NCBI GenBank assembly: GCA_934667105.1
Contig: CAKULG010000032.1
Coordinates: 1 to 23,977, forward strand
Length of the DNA stretch: 23,977 nucleotides
From: an uncultured Clostridia bacterium
GTDB taxonomy: Bacteria > Bacillota > Clostridia > Christensenellales > Aristaeellaceae
Reading direction: 5' to 3'
The position numbers were made by a program, and so were the translations under genes. This document shows positions 16,020 through 23,055 of this stretch, one piece after another. The notes below the pieces were generated by a model, which did not search any database, was not told the origin of the DNA, and saw nothing but the letters and a program-made list of their open reading frames with translations. How positions within the stretch are numbered: the first letter of the stretch is position 1; every line of letters begins with the position of its first letter.

Positions 16020-16872
16020 AGGCGTTCCCCCCTTTTCCTTCCTCCGCCCGCAGCCGGGCGGCCACGCCCCGGTCCAGGCCGCTTAAATCCCGTATCCGCC
16101 GGGGCGCTTCAAAGCGCGCTTCCAGCAGCGCCGCCACCGCGGCGAACTGCGTATCCCCGATCTCCAGAATCAGATAGCCCCCGGGATTTAGATGACCGGG
16201 CGCTTCCCGGGCGATGCGGCGGTAAAAATCCAGGCCGTCCGTCCCGGCGAACAGCGCCATTTCGGGTTCCATCCGCACCTCCCGCTGCAATTGCTCCCGC
16301 TCGCCCAGGGGAATATAGGGCGGGTTACTCACGATCAGGTCAAATCGCCGCGCAGCCAGGGGAGCGAACAGATCGCCCTGGAAAAAATCCACCTCCACCC
16401 CCAACCGCCGGGCGTTTTCCCGGGCCAGGGAGAGGGCGGCCTCGCTCAGATCCGTCGCCGTCCAGCAAACGGCGGGCCGCAGCTTTTTCAGCGCCACCGC
16501 GATGGCCCCCGACCCGGTGCACAGATCCAGCGCCTCCATGCCCGGCCCCAGATGGGCCAGCGCCGCTTCGCAGATGCACTCAGTGTCGTTTCGGGGAATC
16601 AGCGCCCGGGCGTCGGTGCGGAAGGAAAAGCCCATGAACCCCTGCTCTCCCAGGATGTATTGCAGCGGTTCCCGCTTTTCCCGGCGAGCCAGCATGCCCT
16701 CAAAGGCGGCGGCGGCGGGGGCGGGCACGGGCCGCTGCTTATCCACCAGCAAAGAAAGCCGGGGCGCGCGCAGCGCCTCGGCCAGCATATATTCTGCGTC
16801 CAGGCGCGCATCCGGCGTTCCTGTTTTTCGCAGGCGCGCTTCTGCGGCGTTCAGCGCTTCCCGAACAGTCAC
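16000..16872 (-). CDS. prmC: Peptide chain release factor N5-glutamine methyltransferase
   Basis: A 290-residue S-adenosylmethionine-dependent methylase that modifies the Gln of the release factor GGQ motif. The N-terminal helical domain (TVREALNAAEARLRKTGTPDARLDAEYML) is followed by GFMGFSFRTDARALIPRNDTE. The SAM-binding LDLCTGSGAIAVAL is at about residues 115-128, and the catalytic NPPY is at 183-186. The start is the GTG at 16872, overlapping the DUF1385 stop as GTGA, with GGAGG upstream; the longer frame is an antisense-like extension inside the upstream gene. It forms an operon with DUF1385 and prfA by overlaps on both sides, the usual clostridial order. Confidence 0.93.
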   Translation of the reverse strand: MTVREALNAAEARLRKTGTPDARLDAEYMLAEALRAPRLSLLVDKQRPVPAPAAAAFEGMLARREKREPLQYILGEQGFMGFSFRTDARALIPRNDTECICEAALAHLGPGMEALDLCTGSGAIAVALKKLRPAVCWTATDLSEAALSLARENARRLGVEVDFFQGDLFAPLAARRFDLIVSNPPYIPLGEREQLQREVRMEPEMALFAGTDGLDFYRRIAREAPGHLNPGGYLILEIGDTQFAAVAALLEARFEAPRRIRDLSGLDRGVAARLRAEEGKGGNACAGSAV

Positions 16873-17891
16873 GCCTGCGCCTCCGCCTTTTTCAGAATCA
16901 CCCAGCCCTCGGGGGTTTTCTCCCCCTGGGGCAGGCCCTCCAGCGCCGCGTTCATGGCCGCGATGGCCACCTCGCACATTTCGTCGGTGGGTTGCCGGGT
17001 GGTCAGGCGCTGCATCTGCAGGCCGGGCCAGCGCAGCGCGCGCACCAGCCGTCCTTCGGAATGGGCCAGGCCCTTGAGCGCCTCGTAGCCGATGCCCATA
17101 ATGCAGGGCAGCAGCACCAGCCGGGACAGCACCCGCAGCAGATAATGCGCCCCCAGGTCAAAGCCCGTGATTTGCAGCACCAGCACGTCGATAATGGAAT
17201 AGAACAGGATGGAAAGAATAAACGTCAGCAGCAGAAAGGAGGTGCCGCAGCGGGGATGCAGGGTGGAAAACTGCTGGGCGTTCTTGGGGGTGAGGGGCAG
17301 ATCATGCTCGTGGCAATAGACGGTTTTGTGCTCCGAGCCGTGATACTGGAACGTGCGCCGCATATCTGGAATGCGCCCGCACAGGGCGATATAGCCTATC
17401 AGCAGCGCAATGCGGATCACGCCGGACACCAGATTTTTCAGCAGCAGCATGCCCCCCGTGGCAGAGGCGGGAAACAGCATTACCGCCACATTGGGCAGCA
17501 GCACGAACAGCCCCACGCTCAGGCACACGGCGAACACCATGGCCACCGCCATAACCACCTTATCCACATTTTTGCCCAGCTTCTCCGCCAGCCATTTTTC
17601 AAATTTGCTGGGCTCCTCGGCCTGATCCTCCCCCAGCATATTGGCGCTGTCGGAGAGCGTTTTCATGCCGATAGAAAGCATTTGCACCATGCTCACCGTG
17701 CCGCGGATAAAGGGCTTGCCCATCCAGGGATGCTTTTTCGCGGGGCTCTCGTAAGCGTCCCGCTTCACAACGATATCGCCGTTGGGCCGCCGCACGGCCA
17801 CCGCGATGGCCTCCGGGCCCTTCATCATCACGCCGTCCAGCACGGCCTGCCCGCCGATATCCACGCGGGGCTTTTTTTGTTTTTCTTCCAT
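16869..17891 (-). CDS. DUF1385 (YqhQ-like) membrane protein
   Basis: A protein of about 340 residues. The N-terminal cytosolic part has DIGGQAVLDGVMMKGPEAIAVAVRRPNGDIV, the diagnostic DUF1385 motif, then FIRGTVSMVQMLSIGMKTL. Four or so TM segments follow, with the HGSEHKTVYCHEHDLPLTP and LHPRCGTSFLLLTFILSIL motifs between them. The cluster of His and Cys (YHGSEHKTVYCHEH) suggests metal binding, but the family's function is not established. It sits between rpmE and prmC, a conserved order in clostridia. The ATG at 17891 is used; a TTG at 17903 with AAAGG four bases upstream is an alternative, adding four residues. Confidence 0.9.
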   Translation of the reverse strand: MEEKQKKPRVDIGGQAVLDGVMMKGPEAIAVAVRRPNGDIVVKRDAYESPAKKHPWMGKPFIRGTVSMVQMLSIGMKTLSDSANMLGEDQAEEPSKFEKWLAEKLGKNVDKVVMAVAMVFAVCLSVGLFVLLPNVAVMLFPASATGGMLLLKNLVSGVIRIALLIGYIALCGRIPDMRRTFQYHGSEHKTVYCHEHDLPLTPKNAQQFSTLHPRCGTSFLLLTFILSILFYSIIDVLVLQITGFDLGAHYLLRVLSRLVLLPCIMGIGYEALKGLAHSEGRLVRALRWPGLQMQRLTTRQPTDEMCEVAIAAMNAALEGLPQGEKTPEGWVILKKAEAQA

Positions 17892-17974
17892 AATAAAACG
17901 CAAGCTGCCTTTCTCTTCAAATCTATATCGGCCCGGGCGCGCCCGGCGGCCCGGCCCTGCGAACCCACATAAGC

Positions 17975-18010
17975 AAAAAGCAGCACGCCAAGCAAGGCTG
18001 TGCTGCTTTT
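17975..18010 (-). terminator. Terminator after rpmE
   Basis: AAAAGCAGCAC (17976-17986) pairs with GTGCTGCTTTT (18000-18010), starting 8 bp past the rpmE stop. On the transcribed strand it ends CTTTTTGCTT. It separates rpmE from the DUF1385-prmC-prfA operon, or reduces read-through into it. Confidence 0.75.
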
Positions 18011-18017
18011 ATGTGGC

Positions 18018-18215
18018 TTACATGCCAAACCGCTTCTTGAAGCGATCAACACGCCCGCCGCTATCCACCAGCTTTTGCTTGCCGGTGAAGAAAGGATGGC
18101 ACTTCGAGCAAATTTCGACCTTCAATTCCTTCTTCGTGGAGCCGGTTTCAAAGGTTTCACCGCATACGCAGCGAACGATTGCCTTGCCGTAGTTAGGATG
18201 GATCTTTTCCTTCAT
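18018..18215 (-). CDS. rpmE: 50S ribosomal protein L31 (zinc-binding type)
   Basis: A 65-residue L31. It has MKEKIHPNYG, then four cysteines at residues 16, 18, 36 and 39 (RCVCGE... and EICSKCHPFFTGKQK) forming the zinc ribbon. The C-terminus is GGRVDRFKKRFGM. It belongs to the zinc-containing (C+) form. It sits in the large subunit near the central protuberance and helps bridge the subunits. The ATG at 18215 is chosen because GAGGTGA lies 8 bases upstream and the family starts there; the open frame extends further without support. It has its own strong promoter and a folded leader. Confidence 0.96.
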   Translation of the reverse strand: MKEKIHPNYGKAIVRCVCGETFETGSTKKELKVEICSKCHPFFTGKQKLVDSGGRVDRFKKRFGM

Positions 18216-18246
18216 GCCAATTTCACCTCTTTTGCGCATGCAGATG

Positions 18247-18277
18247 GCGGATTCATAGGTGGCTGCCTATGAGCCGC
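18247..18277 (-). ncRNA. Structured 5' leader of rpmE
   Basis: TCATAGG (18253-18259) pairs with CCTATGA (18266-18272) around 6 bases, and outer GCGG/CCGC (18247-18250 with 18274-18277) extends the stem. It falls at the very start of the rpmE transcript, 30 bases before the ribosome binding site. L31 leader motifs that let the protein control its own mRNA are known in Firmicutes; I cannot confirm that this one belongs to that class. Confidence 0.5.
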
Positions 18278-18284
18278 AGAACAT

Positions 18285-18313
18285 ATTATAGCATGCTCCC
18301 CACAAGAATGCAA
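18285..18313 (-). promoter_or_regulatory. Promoter of rpmE
   Basis: TTGCAT (18313-18308), 17 bases, then a perfect TATAAT (18290-18285) on the minus strand, about 70 bp before the rpmE ATG. It is one of the two best -10 elements in the window. Confidence 0.85.
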
Positions 18314-18381
18314 GCGCTTTTTTTGTAAATTTCGGATGTCAGTGCAGAGAGGAGTGGGCGCGCCCGCCGCGGGGAAAATGC

Positions 18382-19239
18382 TCACAGGCATTTTAAAAAC
18401 GCCTCCGCAGCCTTGCTGAGCACAGAATGGCGCTTCCAAACCAGCGCGTGATGAATGGCCAGGGCCGGCTCCAGGGGCCGAAAGCAAACGCCGGGCTCCA
18501 GCCTTGCGCCCAGATGATCCTCCGTGGTGAGGAAATAGCCAAGCCCACTGCGCACAAAATGCGCGGGCGTGCCGTTGACCACGTTATAGGTGGCGGCAAT
18601 ACAAAGGCGCTCCGGCTCCGTTCCCGCCCAGCGGGCAATTTCGATTTGCAGGCCCTCCCGGCGGTGAAACACCAGCGGCGCGGCGCAAAAATCCTCCCGC
18701 CCCACGGCGGGCTTTTGCGCCAGCGCGCATTCCGAGGGCATCAAAAGCCCCCAACGGGCGGAATCGCCCAAGGAAAGATACTCGTATTTCACCGCGTCCA
18801 CCGGCTCCAGCAGCACGGCGAAATCCAGGCTGCCGTGATCCAGGCGCTCGATCACGTCGGTAGCGTCGCTTGCGTAAAAATCAAATTGCACGGCCGGATG
18901 CTTTTCCCGCAGCGCCGCGGCGGCCCGCAGCAGCTTTTCCGGCGGGGAACCGCCCACGGCGATTCTGCCGCCGATTTCCGCCGCGCCGGAGGAGACCTCC
19001 GCCTGCGTTTTTTCCATCAGTGAAAGAATTTCCCCCGCGCGCTTGCGCAGCAGCGCTCCGTCCGCCGTCAGGGTAAGCTTGCGCTTGCCCCGAATCAGCA
19101 GCGGCTTGCCCAATTCCTTTTCTAATTCCAGCATCTGCTTGGAAAGCGATGGCTGGGCGATATGCAGGCTTTCCGCCGCCCGGGTGATATTCTGCTCCCG
19201 CGCGACGGCCAGATAATTTCGAAGAACGCGAATATCCAT
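18382..19239 (-). CDS. LysR-family transcriptional regulator
   Basis: A 285-residue regulator. The N-terminal winged helix-turn-helix (MDIRVLRNYLAVAREQNITR, AAESLHIAQPSLSKQM, LEKELGKPLLIRGKRKLTLT) is followed by a linker helix and a periplasmic-binding-like effector domain (IAVGGSPPEKLLRAAAALREKHPAVQFDFY). The ATG at 19239 gives the standard start; a GTG at 19248 would add three residues. It is divergent from the MATE remnant, with a T-N11-A palindrome between the two, so it probably controlled the transporter in response to a small molecule. The effector is unknown. Its natural target gene is now broken. Confidence 0.92.
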   Translation of the reverse strand: MDIRVLRNYLAVAREQNITRAAESLHIAQPSLSKQMLELEKELGKPLLIRGKRKLTLTADGALLRKRAGEILSLMEKTQAEVSSGAAEIGGRIAVGGSPPEKLLRAAAALREKHPAVQFDFYASDATDVIERLDHGSLDFAVLLEPVDAVKYEYLSLGDSARWGLLMPSECALAQKPAVGREDFCAAPLVFHRREGLQIEIARWAGTEPERLCIAATYNVVNGTPAHFVRSGLGYFLTTEDHLGARLEPGVCFRPLEPALAIHHALVWKRHSVLSKAAEAFLKCL

Positions 19240-19268
19240 CGGCTTCACCCCGAAATGAGCATAGCGCG

Positions 19269-19297
19269 ATTTATCATTCTTTTCAACTATGATAAAT
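19269..19297. promoter_or_regulatory. LysR-type operator (T-N11-A palindrome)
   Basis: ATTTATCAT (19269-19277), 11 bases, ATGATAAAT (19289-19297): a perfect 9-bp inverted repeat with exactly the T-N11-A core known for LysR-type sites. It lies 30 bp upstream of the LysR start and 17 bp upstream of the divergent -35. Confidence 0.7.
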
Positions 19298-19313
19298 CAT
19301 GAATTATTTATAT

Positions 19314-19342
19314 TTGTTATTTATTTCCCCGCATGCTATACT
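19314..19342 (+). promoter_or_regulatory. Promoter of the MATE transporter remnant
   Basis: TTGTTA (19314-19319), 17 bases, TATACT (19337-19342), about 37 bp before the MATE ATG. It is placed so that LysR bound at 19269-19297 could contact polymerase. Confidence 0.7.
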
Positions 19343-19378
19343 TTCCGGGCATTATAAGAAAGAAGGATGGCTTGCCTT

Positions 19379-19656
19379 ATGCGCGCGCACAAGCTGGACA
19401 TGCTGCACGGCCCCATCTGGAGCAAGTTTCCCCGCTTCGCGCTGCCCGTGGCGGCCACCGCCATTTTGGAGCAGCTGTTCAACGCCTCGGATATTGCGGT
19501 GGTTGGCAATTTCACCGGCGCGGAAAAGACGGCGGCGGTGGCGGCGGTGGGGGCCAACAGCCCCATTATCGGCTTGATCGTCAATCTTTTTATCGGCGTC
19601 GCCTTGGGAACCAACGTGGTGATCGCCCATGCCGTCGGCGAGGGCGACAAACGCTG
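19379..19656 (+). pseudogene. MATE-family efflux transporter, 5' fragment
   Basis: About 92 residues remain. MRAHKLDMLHGPIWSKFPRF leads into ALPVAATAILEQLFNASDIA, VVGNFTGAEKTAAVAAVGAN and LIVNLFIGVALGTNVVIAHAVGEGDKR. This is the N-terminus and first helices of a MATE Na+/H+-drug antiporter, which normally has about 450 residues and 12 helices. After GEGDKR the frame reads WSPSGGKTAPFPIRRARRRR, an arginine-rich shadow of the next gene with no MATE similarity. The fragment cannot transport. ATG codons at 19367 and 19379 are both possible starts. Promoter and LysR site upstream look intact. Confidence 0.85.
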
Positions 19657-20790
19657 GAGCCCTTCCGGGGGGAAAACGGCTCCTTTTCCTATACGCCGGG
19701 CGCGCCGCCGGAGGAGGGCGGCCCCGCCAAGGCGGAGGAGCCCCCGCCGCAGCCGCCCCAGGAAAGCGCCCCGGAAACGGGCCCCGCCTTCAGCCGCTGC
19801 ATCACCGTATTTTTTGAAAATGGCTCCGCTGCGATTATCTCCGGCACTGACGGCTCGGACGAGGGCGAAATTCTCGCCGCCGCCCAGGCCGCCGTGGAAA
19901 AAGAGGCCGGCTTCGGCTATCTCGGGGATTGCGATTTGTTTTATCTCTCCGCCGGGAAAAAGGATTCAGCGAAGGTATCCCTATTTCCCGCGCGGTATCT
20001 GCGCGCCTCGCTTTTGCAGACGAGCCTGTATCTGCTTTGCGCATTCGCGCTGACGATGCTTGCCTGCTACGGGATCAGCCGGTATATTTCCCGGCTGGCG
20101 GTGCGCCCGGTGGAGCAGGCGATGAACCGCGAAAAGCAGTTCGTCGCGGATATATCCCACGATCTGAAAACCCCCCTGGCCGTGATGCAGGCGTGCCGCC
20201 ATATCCTGATGGAAAATCCGGGCCAGACCGTCGCCCAGGCGCAGGCCTGGCTGGATCGCAGCGGCGAGGCCATGGAAAATATGCAATCGCTGATCGACGA
20301 TATGCTGGCCCTCAGCGCCATGGACAGCGGGCAGCGCCTACCCAAGCGGGAACCGGTGAATTTTTCCGCCGCAGTCACCAAGGCCGCGCTGCAAATGGAG
20401 GCCATGGCCTATGATCGCGGCGTGGCGCTGGAAACCGACGTGCAGGATAACGTCTTTGTAACCGGGGACGCGGAGGCGCTGCTGCGGGCAGTTTCCGGCC
20501 TGATTGAAAACGCGCTGAAATATGAGCCCCGGGCGGGCCGCGTCCGCATCGCGCTGAGCGCCCGAGGCCGAAAGGCGGTGCTTACGGTGCAGAATTTCGG
20601 CACGGTGATTGCGCCGGAGGATCTGCCCCACGTTTTCGGGCGCTTCTACCGCAGCGATAAGGCGCGCACCGCCCAGCAGGGCCATGGCCTGGGTCTGGCC
20701 ATCATTCAGCGGAGTATCCAGCTGATGAACGGGAAAATCGAAGCCGCCAGCGCCCCCGAAACCGGAACCGTCTTTACCGTCACGCTTTGA
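19654..20790 (+). pseudogene. Sensor histidine kinase, 5'-truncated
   Basis: The frame, one base off the MATE frame, carries LEPFRGENGSF, a Pro/Glu-rich stretch, then an extracytoplasmic piece ending at a TM helix (SLLQTSLYLLCAFALTMLAC). A HisKA box follows (QFVADISHDLKTPLAVMQA, His as phosphate acceptor), then a complete ATPase domain: N box LIENALKYEP, FGRFYRSDKA and GHGLGLAII. The first TM, the start of the sensor domain and any response-regulator gene are missing. No start codon with a site lies near the junction. An internal ATG at 20122 preceded by GGAG could give a soluble kinase core of about 222 residues. The kinase domain itself looks undamaged, so the truncation may be recent. Confidence 0.85.
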
Positions 20791-20918
20791 TCCGCGGAGG
20801 CCGTAAAAAAATATAGTCTACGCACTGCAGCGAAATGCGCCTCTTTCTTCCCCCGGCAGGCGGAAAAGCAAGTAGATTTCCTGCCGCCTATCCAATCGGC
20901 TTTCTTGGAGGAGGCGCG

Positions 20919-20956
20919 GGGGAAACCGTTCTTTGGCCTCCAAAGAACGGTTCCCC
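20919..20956. terminator. Bidirectional terminator (copy 3 of a repeated palindrome)
   Basis: CCGTTCTTTGG (20926-20936) pairs with CCAAAGAACGG (20940-20950) around CCT. GGGGAA/TTCCCC extends the stem with one bulged A, and ATTATTTTTAT follows on the plus strand. It sits between the convergent kinase remnant and the small membrane protein gene. Confidence 0.8.
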
Positions 20957-20982
20957 TGCATTATTTTTATACCTTCCCCCGT

Positions 20983-21150
20983 TCAGAAAATCAGCAGCAG
21001 CGCGCAGATCAGAGCAATTACACCGCCCACGGCGCTGACCGTTCCATAGATTTTCTTGGATTCGGGATCCTTCTTTTCTTTGACAAGACAATAGAGCCCT
21101 GCCCCTAAAACCAGCGCGCCAATTACCAGACCAATGATTTGAATCGCCAT
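20983..21150 (-). CDS. Small two-helix membrane protein coupled to the metal ATPase gene
   Basis: A 55-residue protein: helix 1 is about IIGLVIGALVLGAGLYCLV, a charged turn KEKKDPESKKIYG follows, and helix 2 is VSAVGGVIALICALLLIF. The ATG at 21150 overlaps the ATPase stop by one base (TAATG), with GGAGG upstream inside the ATPase gene, so its translation is coupled. I do not recognise the family. The position suggests a small partner of the transporter, or simply a passenger in the CsoR-controlled unit. Confidence 0.65.
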   Translation of the reverse strand: MAIQIIGLVIGALVLGAGLYCLVKEKKDPESKKIYGTVSAVGGVIALICALLLIF

Positions 21151-22043
21151 TATTTCTTCCTCCATTTCAGTAAGAATGCAGAGTTGACAATCACGAGCAC
21201 CGAGCCCGCGTTATGCACCAGCGCGCAGGGGCAGAACACCACCAGAATCGTGACCGCGCGGATAATCTGGCCCGTGAAAATCCAGGTCAGCGCCGCGGCG
21301 TTCAAGGCAATGATTACAATCCAGGTGGCCCACCGATCCGCAACGCCCACAAACTTGGCCTTGCCCGCATCCGCCGATTGCACCAGGCGGATCATCCGCT
21401 GAATCGAGCTATCCTCCCCCACCTTCGTTGCTTCCATTTCGAAGGTGCCTAGCTGATTCACCGTGCCGCTGGACACGCTGTCGCCCGCGGTTTTATCCAC
21501 TGGCAGCGATTCGCCCGTCATGACGGCCTGGTTGATGGAGGTCTGGCCCGAAACGATCACGCCGTCCACGGGAACGCCCTCCCCGGGCAGCACGCGAATG
21601 CGATCGCCCACCCGAACCTGCTCCGCCGGGATGATTTCTTCCCCCTCCCCGTGCAAAACGCGGGCCGTCTGCGGGGTCAGATGCATCAGTTTTTCAATGC
21701 CCGCCCGGGCCACGGTCAGTTCCTCCAGCAGGCCGCCCAGCTGCATGATAAACGCCACCTCCCCGGCGGCAAAATCCTCCCCAATGCAGATGGAGGCGAT
21801 CAGCGCCAGCGATACCAGCACATCCGCCTTAATATCAAAGGCTGTGACCAGGCCGATCACCGCCTCCAGGATGATGGGAACGCCGCAGAGGATAATGGCA
21901 ATCCTCGCCATGTCGAAGGGAAACGGCCGAAATCCCAGCAAGCTGCAAATCACCGCCGCGCCGGAAAGGGCAAGCAGCGCCCCATCCTTTTTGATTCCGC
22001 CCGCCGCCAGCAGCCGCTCCAGCTTCGCCATCAGCTTCTTCAT
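21150..22043 (-). CDS. P1B-type heavy-metal ATPase with internal deletion
   Basis: A 297-residue reading frame, where such pumps have about 600-700. Present are the N-terminal helices, the actuator domain (VRVGDRIRVLPGEGVPVDG, TGES at 176-179, SSGTVNQLG) and the metal-binding CPC (271-273) in LVVFCPCALV. Immediately after Val276 comes HNAGSVLVIVNSAFLLKWRKK, which in relatives is the last TM helix of the protein. The phosphorylation site DKTGT, the ATP-binding domain and the hinge GDGxND are absent. The deletion is in frame and close to 21213-21225. The product cannot pump metal by ATP hydrolysis. It has its own promoter and a CsoR-like operator. No N-terminal metal-binding HMA domain is present. 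Confidence 0.85.
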   Translation of the reverse strand: MKKLMAKLERLLAAGGIKKDGALLALSGAAVICSLLGFRPFPFDMARIAIILCGVPIILEAVIGLVTAFDIKADVLVSLALIASICIGEDFAAGEVAFIMQLGGLLEELTVARAGIEKLMHLTPQTARVLHGEGEEIIPAEQVRVGDRIRVLPGEGVPVDGVIVSGQTSINQAVMTGESLPVDKTAGDSVSSGTVNQLGTFEMEATKVGEDSSIQRMIRLVQSADAGKAKFVGVADRWATWIVIIALNAAALTWIFTGQIIRAVTILVVFCPCALVHNAGSVLVIVNSAFLLKWRKK

Positions 22044-22062
22044 CGGGAACCCTCTTCCTTCT

Positions 22063-22078
22063 ATACCATAGTGGGTAT
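22063..22078. promoter_or_regulatory. CsoR-type operator upstream of the ATPase gene
   Basis: ATACCATAGTGGGTAT is an inverted repeat ATACC/GGTAT around 6 bases, between the -10 element and the ATPase start. A second G/C-run (AGGGGGTCTACCCT, 22096-22109) lies between -35 and -10. The shape resembles CsoR-family sites, which have runs of C and G between TA-rich ends. Confidence 0.55.
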
Positions 22079-22084
22079 TGGCAT

Positions 22085-22114
22085 GTTATACATATAGGGG
22101 GTCTACCCTGTCAA
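22085..22114 (-). promoter_or_regulatory. Promoter of the metal ATPase gene
   Basis: TTGACA (22114-22109), 18 bases, TATAAC (22090-22085) on the minus strand, about 40 bp upstream of the ATPase ATG and just downstream of the csoR terminator. Confidence 0.75.
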
Positions 22115-22132
22115 ACGGTGCAAGAAAAAAAA

Positions 22133-22155
22133 ACGGCCGAACAAAATTCGGCCGT
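22133..22155. terminator. Terminator after csoR
   Basis: ACGGCCGAA (22133-22141) pairs with TTCGGCCGT (22147-22155) around CAAAA. A run of nine A on the plus strand gives a U run for minus-strand transcripts. It separates csoR from the ATPase unit. Confidence 0.85.
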
Positions 22156-22220
22156 AAAAAACGCGGCGACGCCAAATACCGCGAGAAGCGTTTTTAACGC
22201 GCGGCGCTCGCCTTCTATGC

Positions 22221-22496
22221 TTATCCCATGTTTGAAAACCGTTCCACGGCCTTCGTAAAGCGCTCGATAGTTTTATCGGCGTCCCCGCGCTCGATGCCGT
22301 CCCGGACGCAATACTTAATATGCCCTTCCAGCACCACCTTGCCGCAGCCGTGCAGCGCGGATTTCGCCTCGTTGATCTGGGCCAGCACGTCCTCGCAGGG
22401 AACGTCCTCATCGACCATCCGGTCGATCGCCTGCACCTGACCGATAATTTTTTTCAGTCTGCGATGCAGATTTTCCGAATCCATGCACTGTTTCAT
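22221..22496 (-). CDS. csoR: CsoR/FrmR-family metal-sensing repressor (copper-type ligands)
   Basis: A 91-residue all-helical repressor. The three copper ligands have the expected spacing: Cys34 (PCEDVL), His59 and Cys63 (LEGHIKYCV), matching the Cys-His-Cys set of CsoR (intervals 25 and 4). RRLKKIIGQVQAIDRMVDE is the family's N-terminal helix. Such proteins bind operators when metal-free and release when Cu(I) is bound. Its likely target is the promoter at 22085-22114. It starts at the ATG at 22496 with GGGAGGA upstream, overlapping the stop of the HAD gene as ATGA. It appears intact although its target pump is broken. Confidence 0.9.
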   Translation of the reverse strand: MKQCMDSENLHRRLKKIIGQVQAIDRMVDEDVPCEDVLAQINEAKSALHGCGKVVLEGHIKYCVRDGIERGDADKTIERFTKAVERFSNMG

Positions 22497-22990
22497 TGCG
22501 TATCCTCCCTGCCGGCGGCATGCTCAAAGCAGCTTTTTAACGCTTTGCGCCCAGGCCCGCAATTTCCGCTTCCGGCGTTTCCCTCCGCCGCGCTCGTATA
22601 AACGATGCTTTCCTCCCGCAGAACGCGCGGGTCGCGCTTATTTTTCACAATCCAGGCGTTGGCGGAATAAATGTTCCAGGCGCAATCCAGGCCGCTTTTG
22701 TCAATCGCCAAAAGGATTCGTTCCTCCGTTTGAGGGGAAAAGCCCGCCTCGGCCAGGACGTTTCTATGCGCGTCCAAAATCAGCGCGCCGCTGTAGGAAA
22801 TGACGGGAGACTGAAACCCGTATTTTTCCTGGATCGGATAAACGCCAGCCGGGCTTCTGGCGGAAACAATCACAAACGGAATTCCCCGCTTCTGCAGCGC
22901 CCGAATGGCATAAAGCGTATTTTCCGACAGCTGATGAGCGCTGTTCAGAAGCGTTCCGTCCACATCGCTGAACACGATTTGACAGCGCAT
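22493..22990 (-). CDS. Cof-type HAD hydrolase, truncated or internally deleted
   Basis: A 165-residue reading frame, where the family has about 260-280. The first half is normal: MRCQIVFSDVDGTLLNS with Asp9 and Asp11 as nucleophile and acid/base, then VIVSARSPAGVYPIQEKYG, ISYSGALILD (cap start), and WNIYSANAWIVKNKRDPRV. After about residue 130 the expected cap, the Lys motif and the GDGxND magnesium site are missing. The tail reads AAEGNAGSGNCGPGRKALKSCFEHAAG, of which ALKSCFEHA could be a remnant of the C-terminal helix. The protein cannot have normal phosphatase activity. AAAGGAGG lies 8 bases before the ATG at 22990; the longer upstream frame is not used. It lies in a run with GNAT and NUDIX genes. 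Confidence 0.8.
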   Translation of the reverse strand: MRCQIVFSDVDGTLLNSAHQLSENTLYAIRALQKRGIPFVIVSARSPAGVYPIQEKYGFQSPVISYSGALILDAHRNVLAEAGFSPQTEERILLAIDKSGLDCAWNIYSANAWIVKNKRDPRVLREESIVYTSAAEGNAGSGNCGPGRKALKSCFEHAAGREDTQ

Positions 22991-23055
22991 GCTTTTTCCT
23001 CCTTTCTCTCGATCCTTGAGCGCCGCCGCAAAAATCACAGCGCCTCGCCTTCCGC

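Noticed and set aside
19333..19653. First 107 residues of the kinase frame as a real N-terminus
   Set aside because: That part is out of frame over the MATE start (arginine/glycine-rich) and has no sensor or TM features. The real MATE reading lies in another frame.
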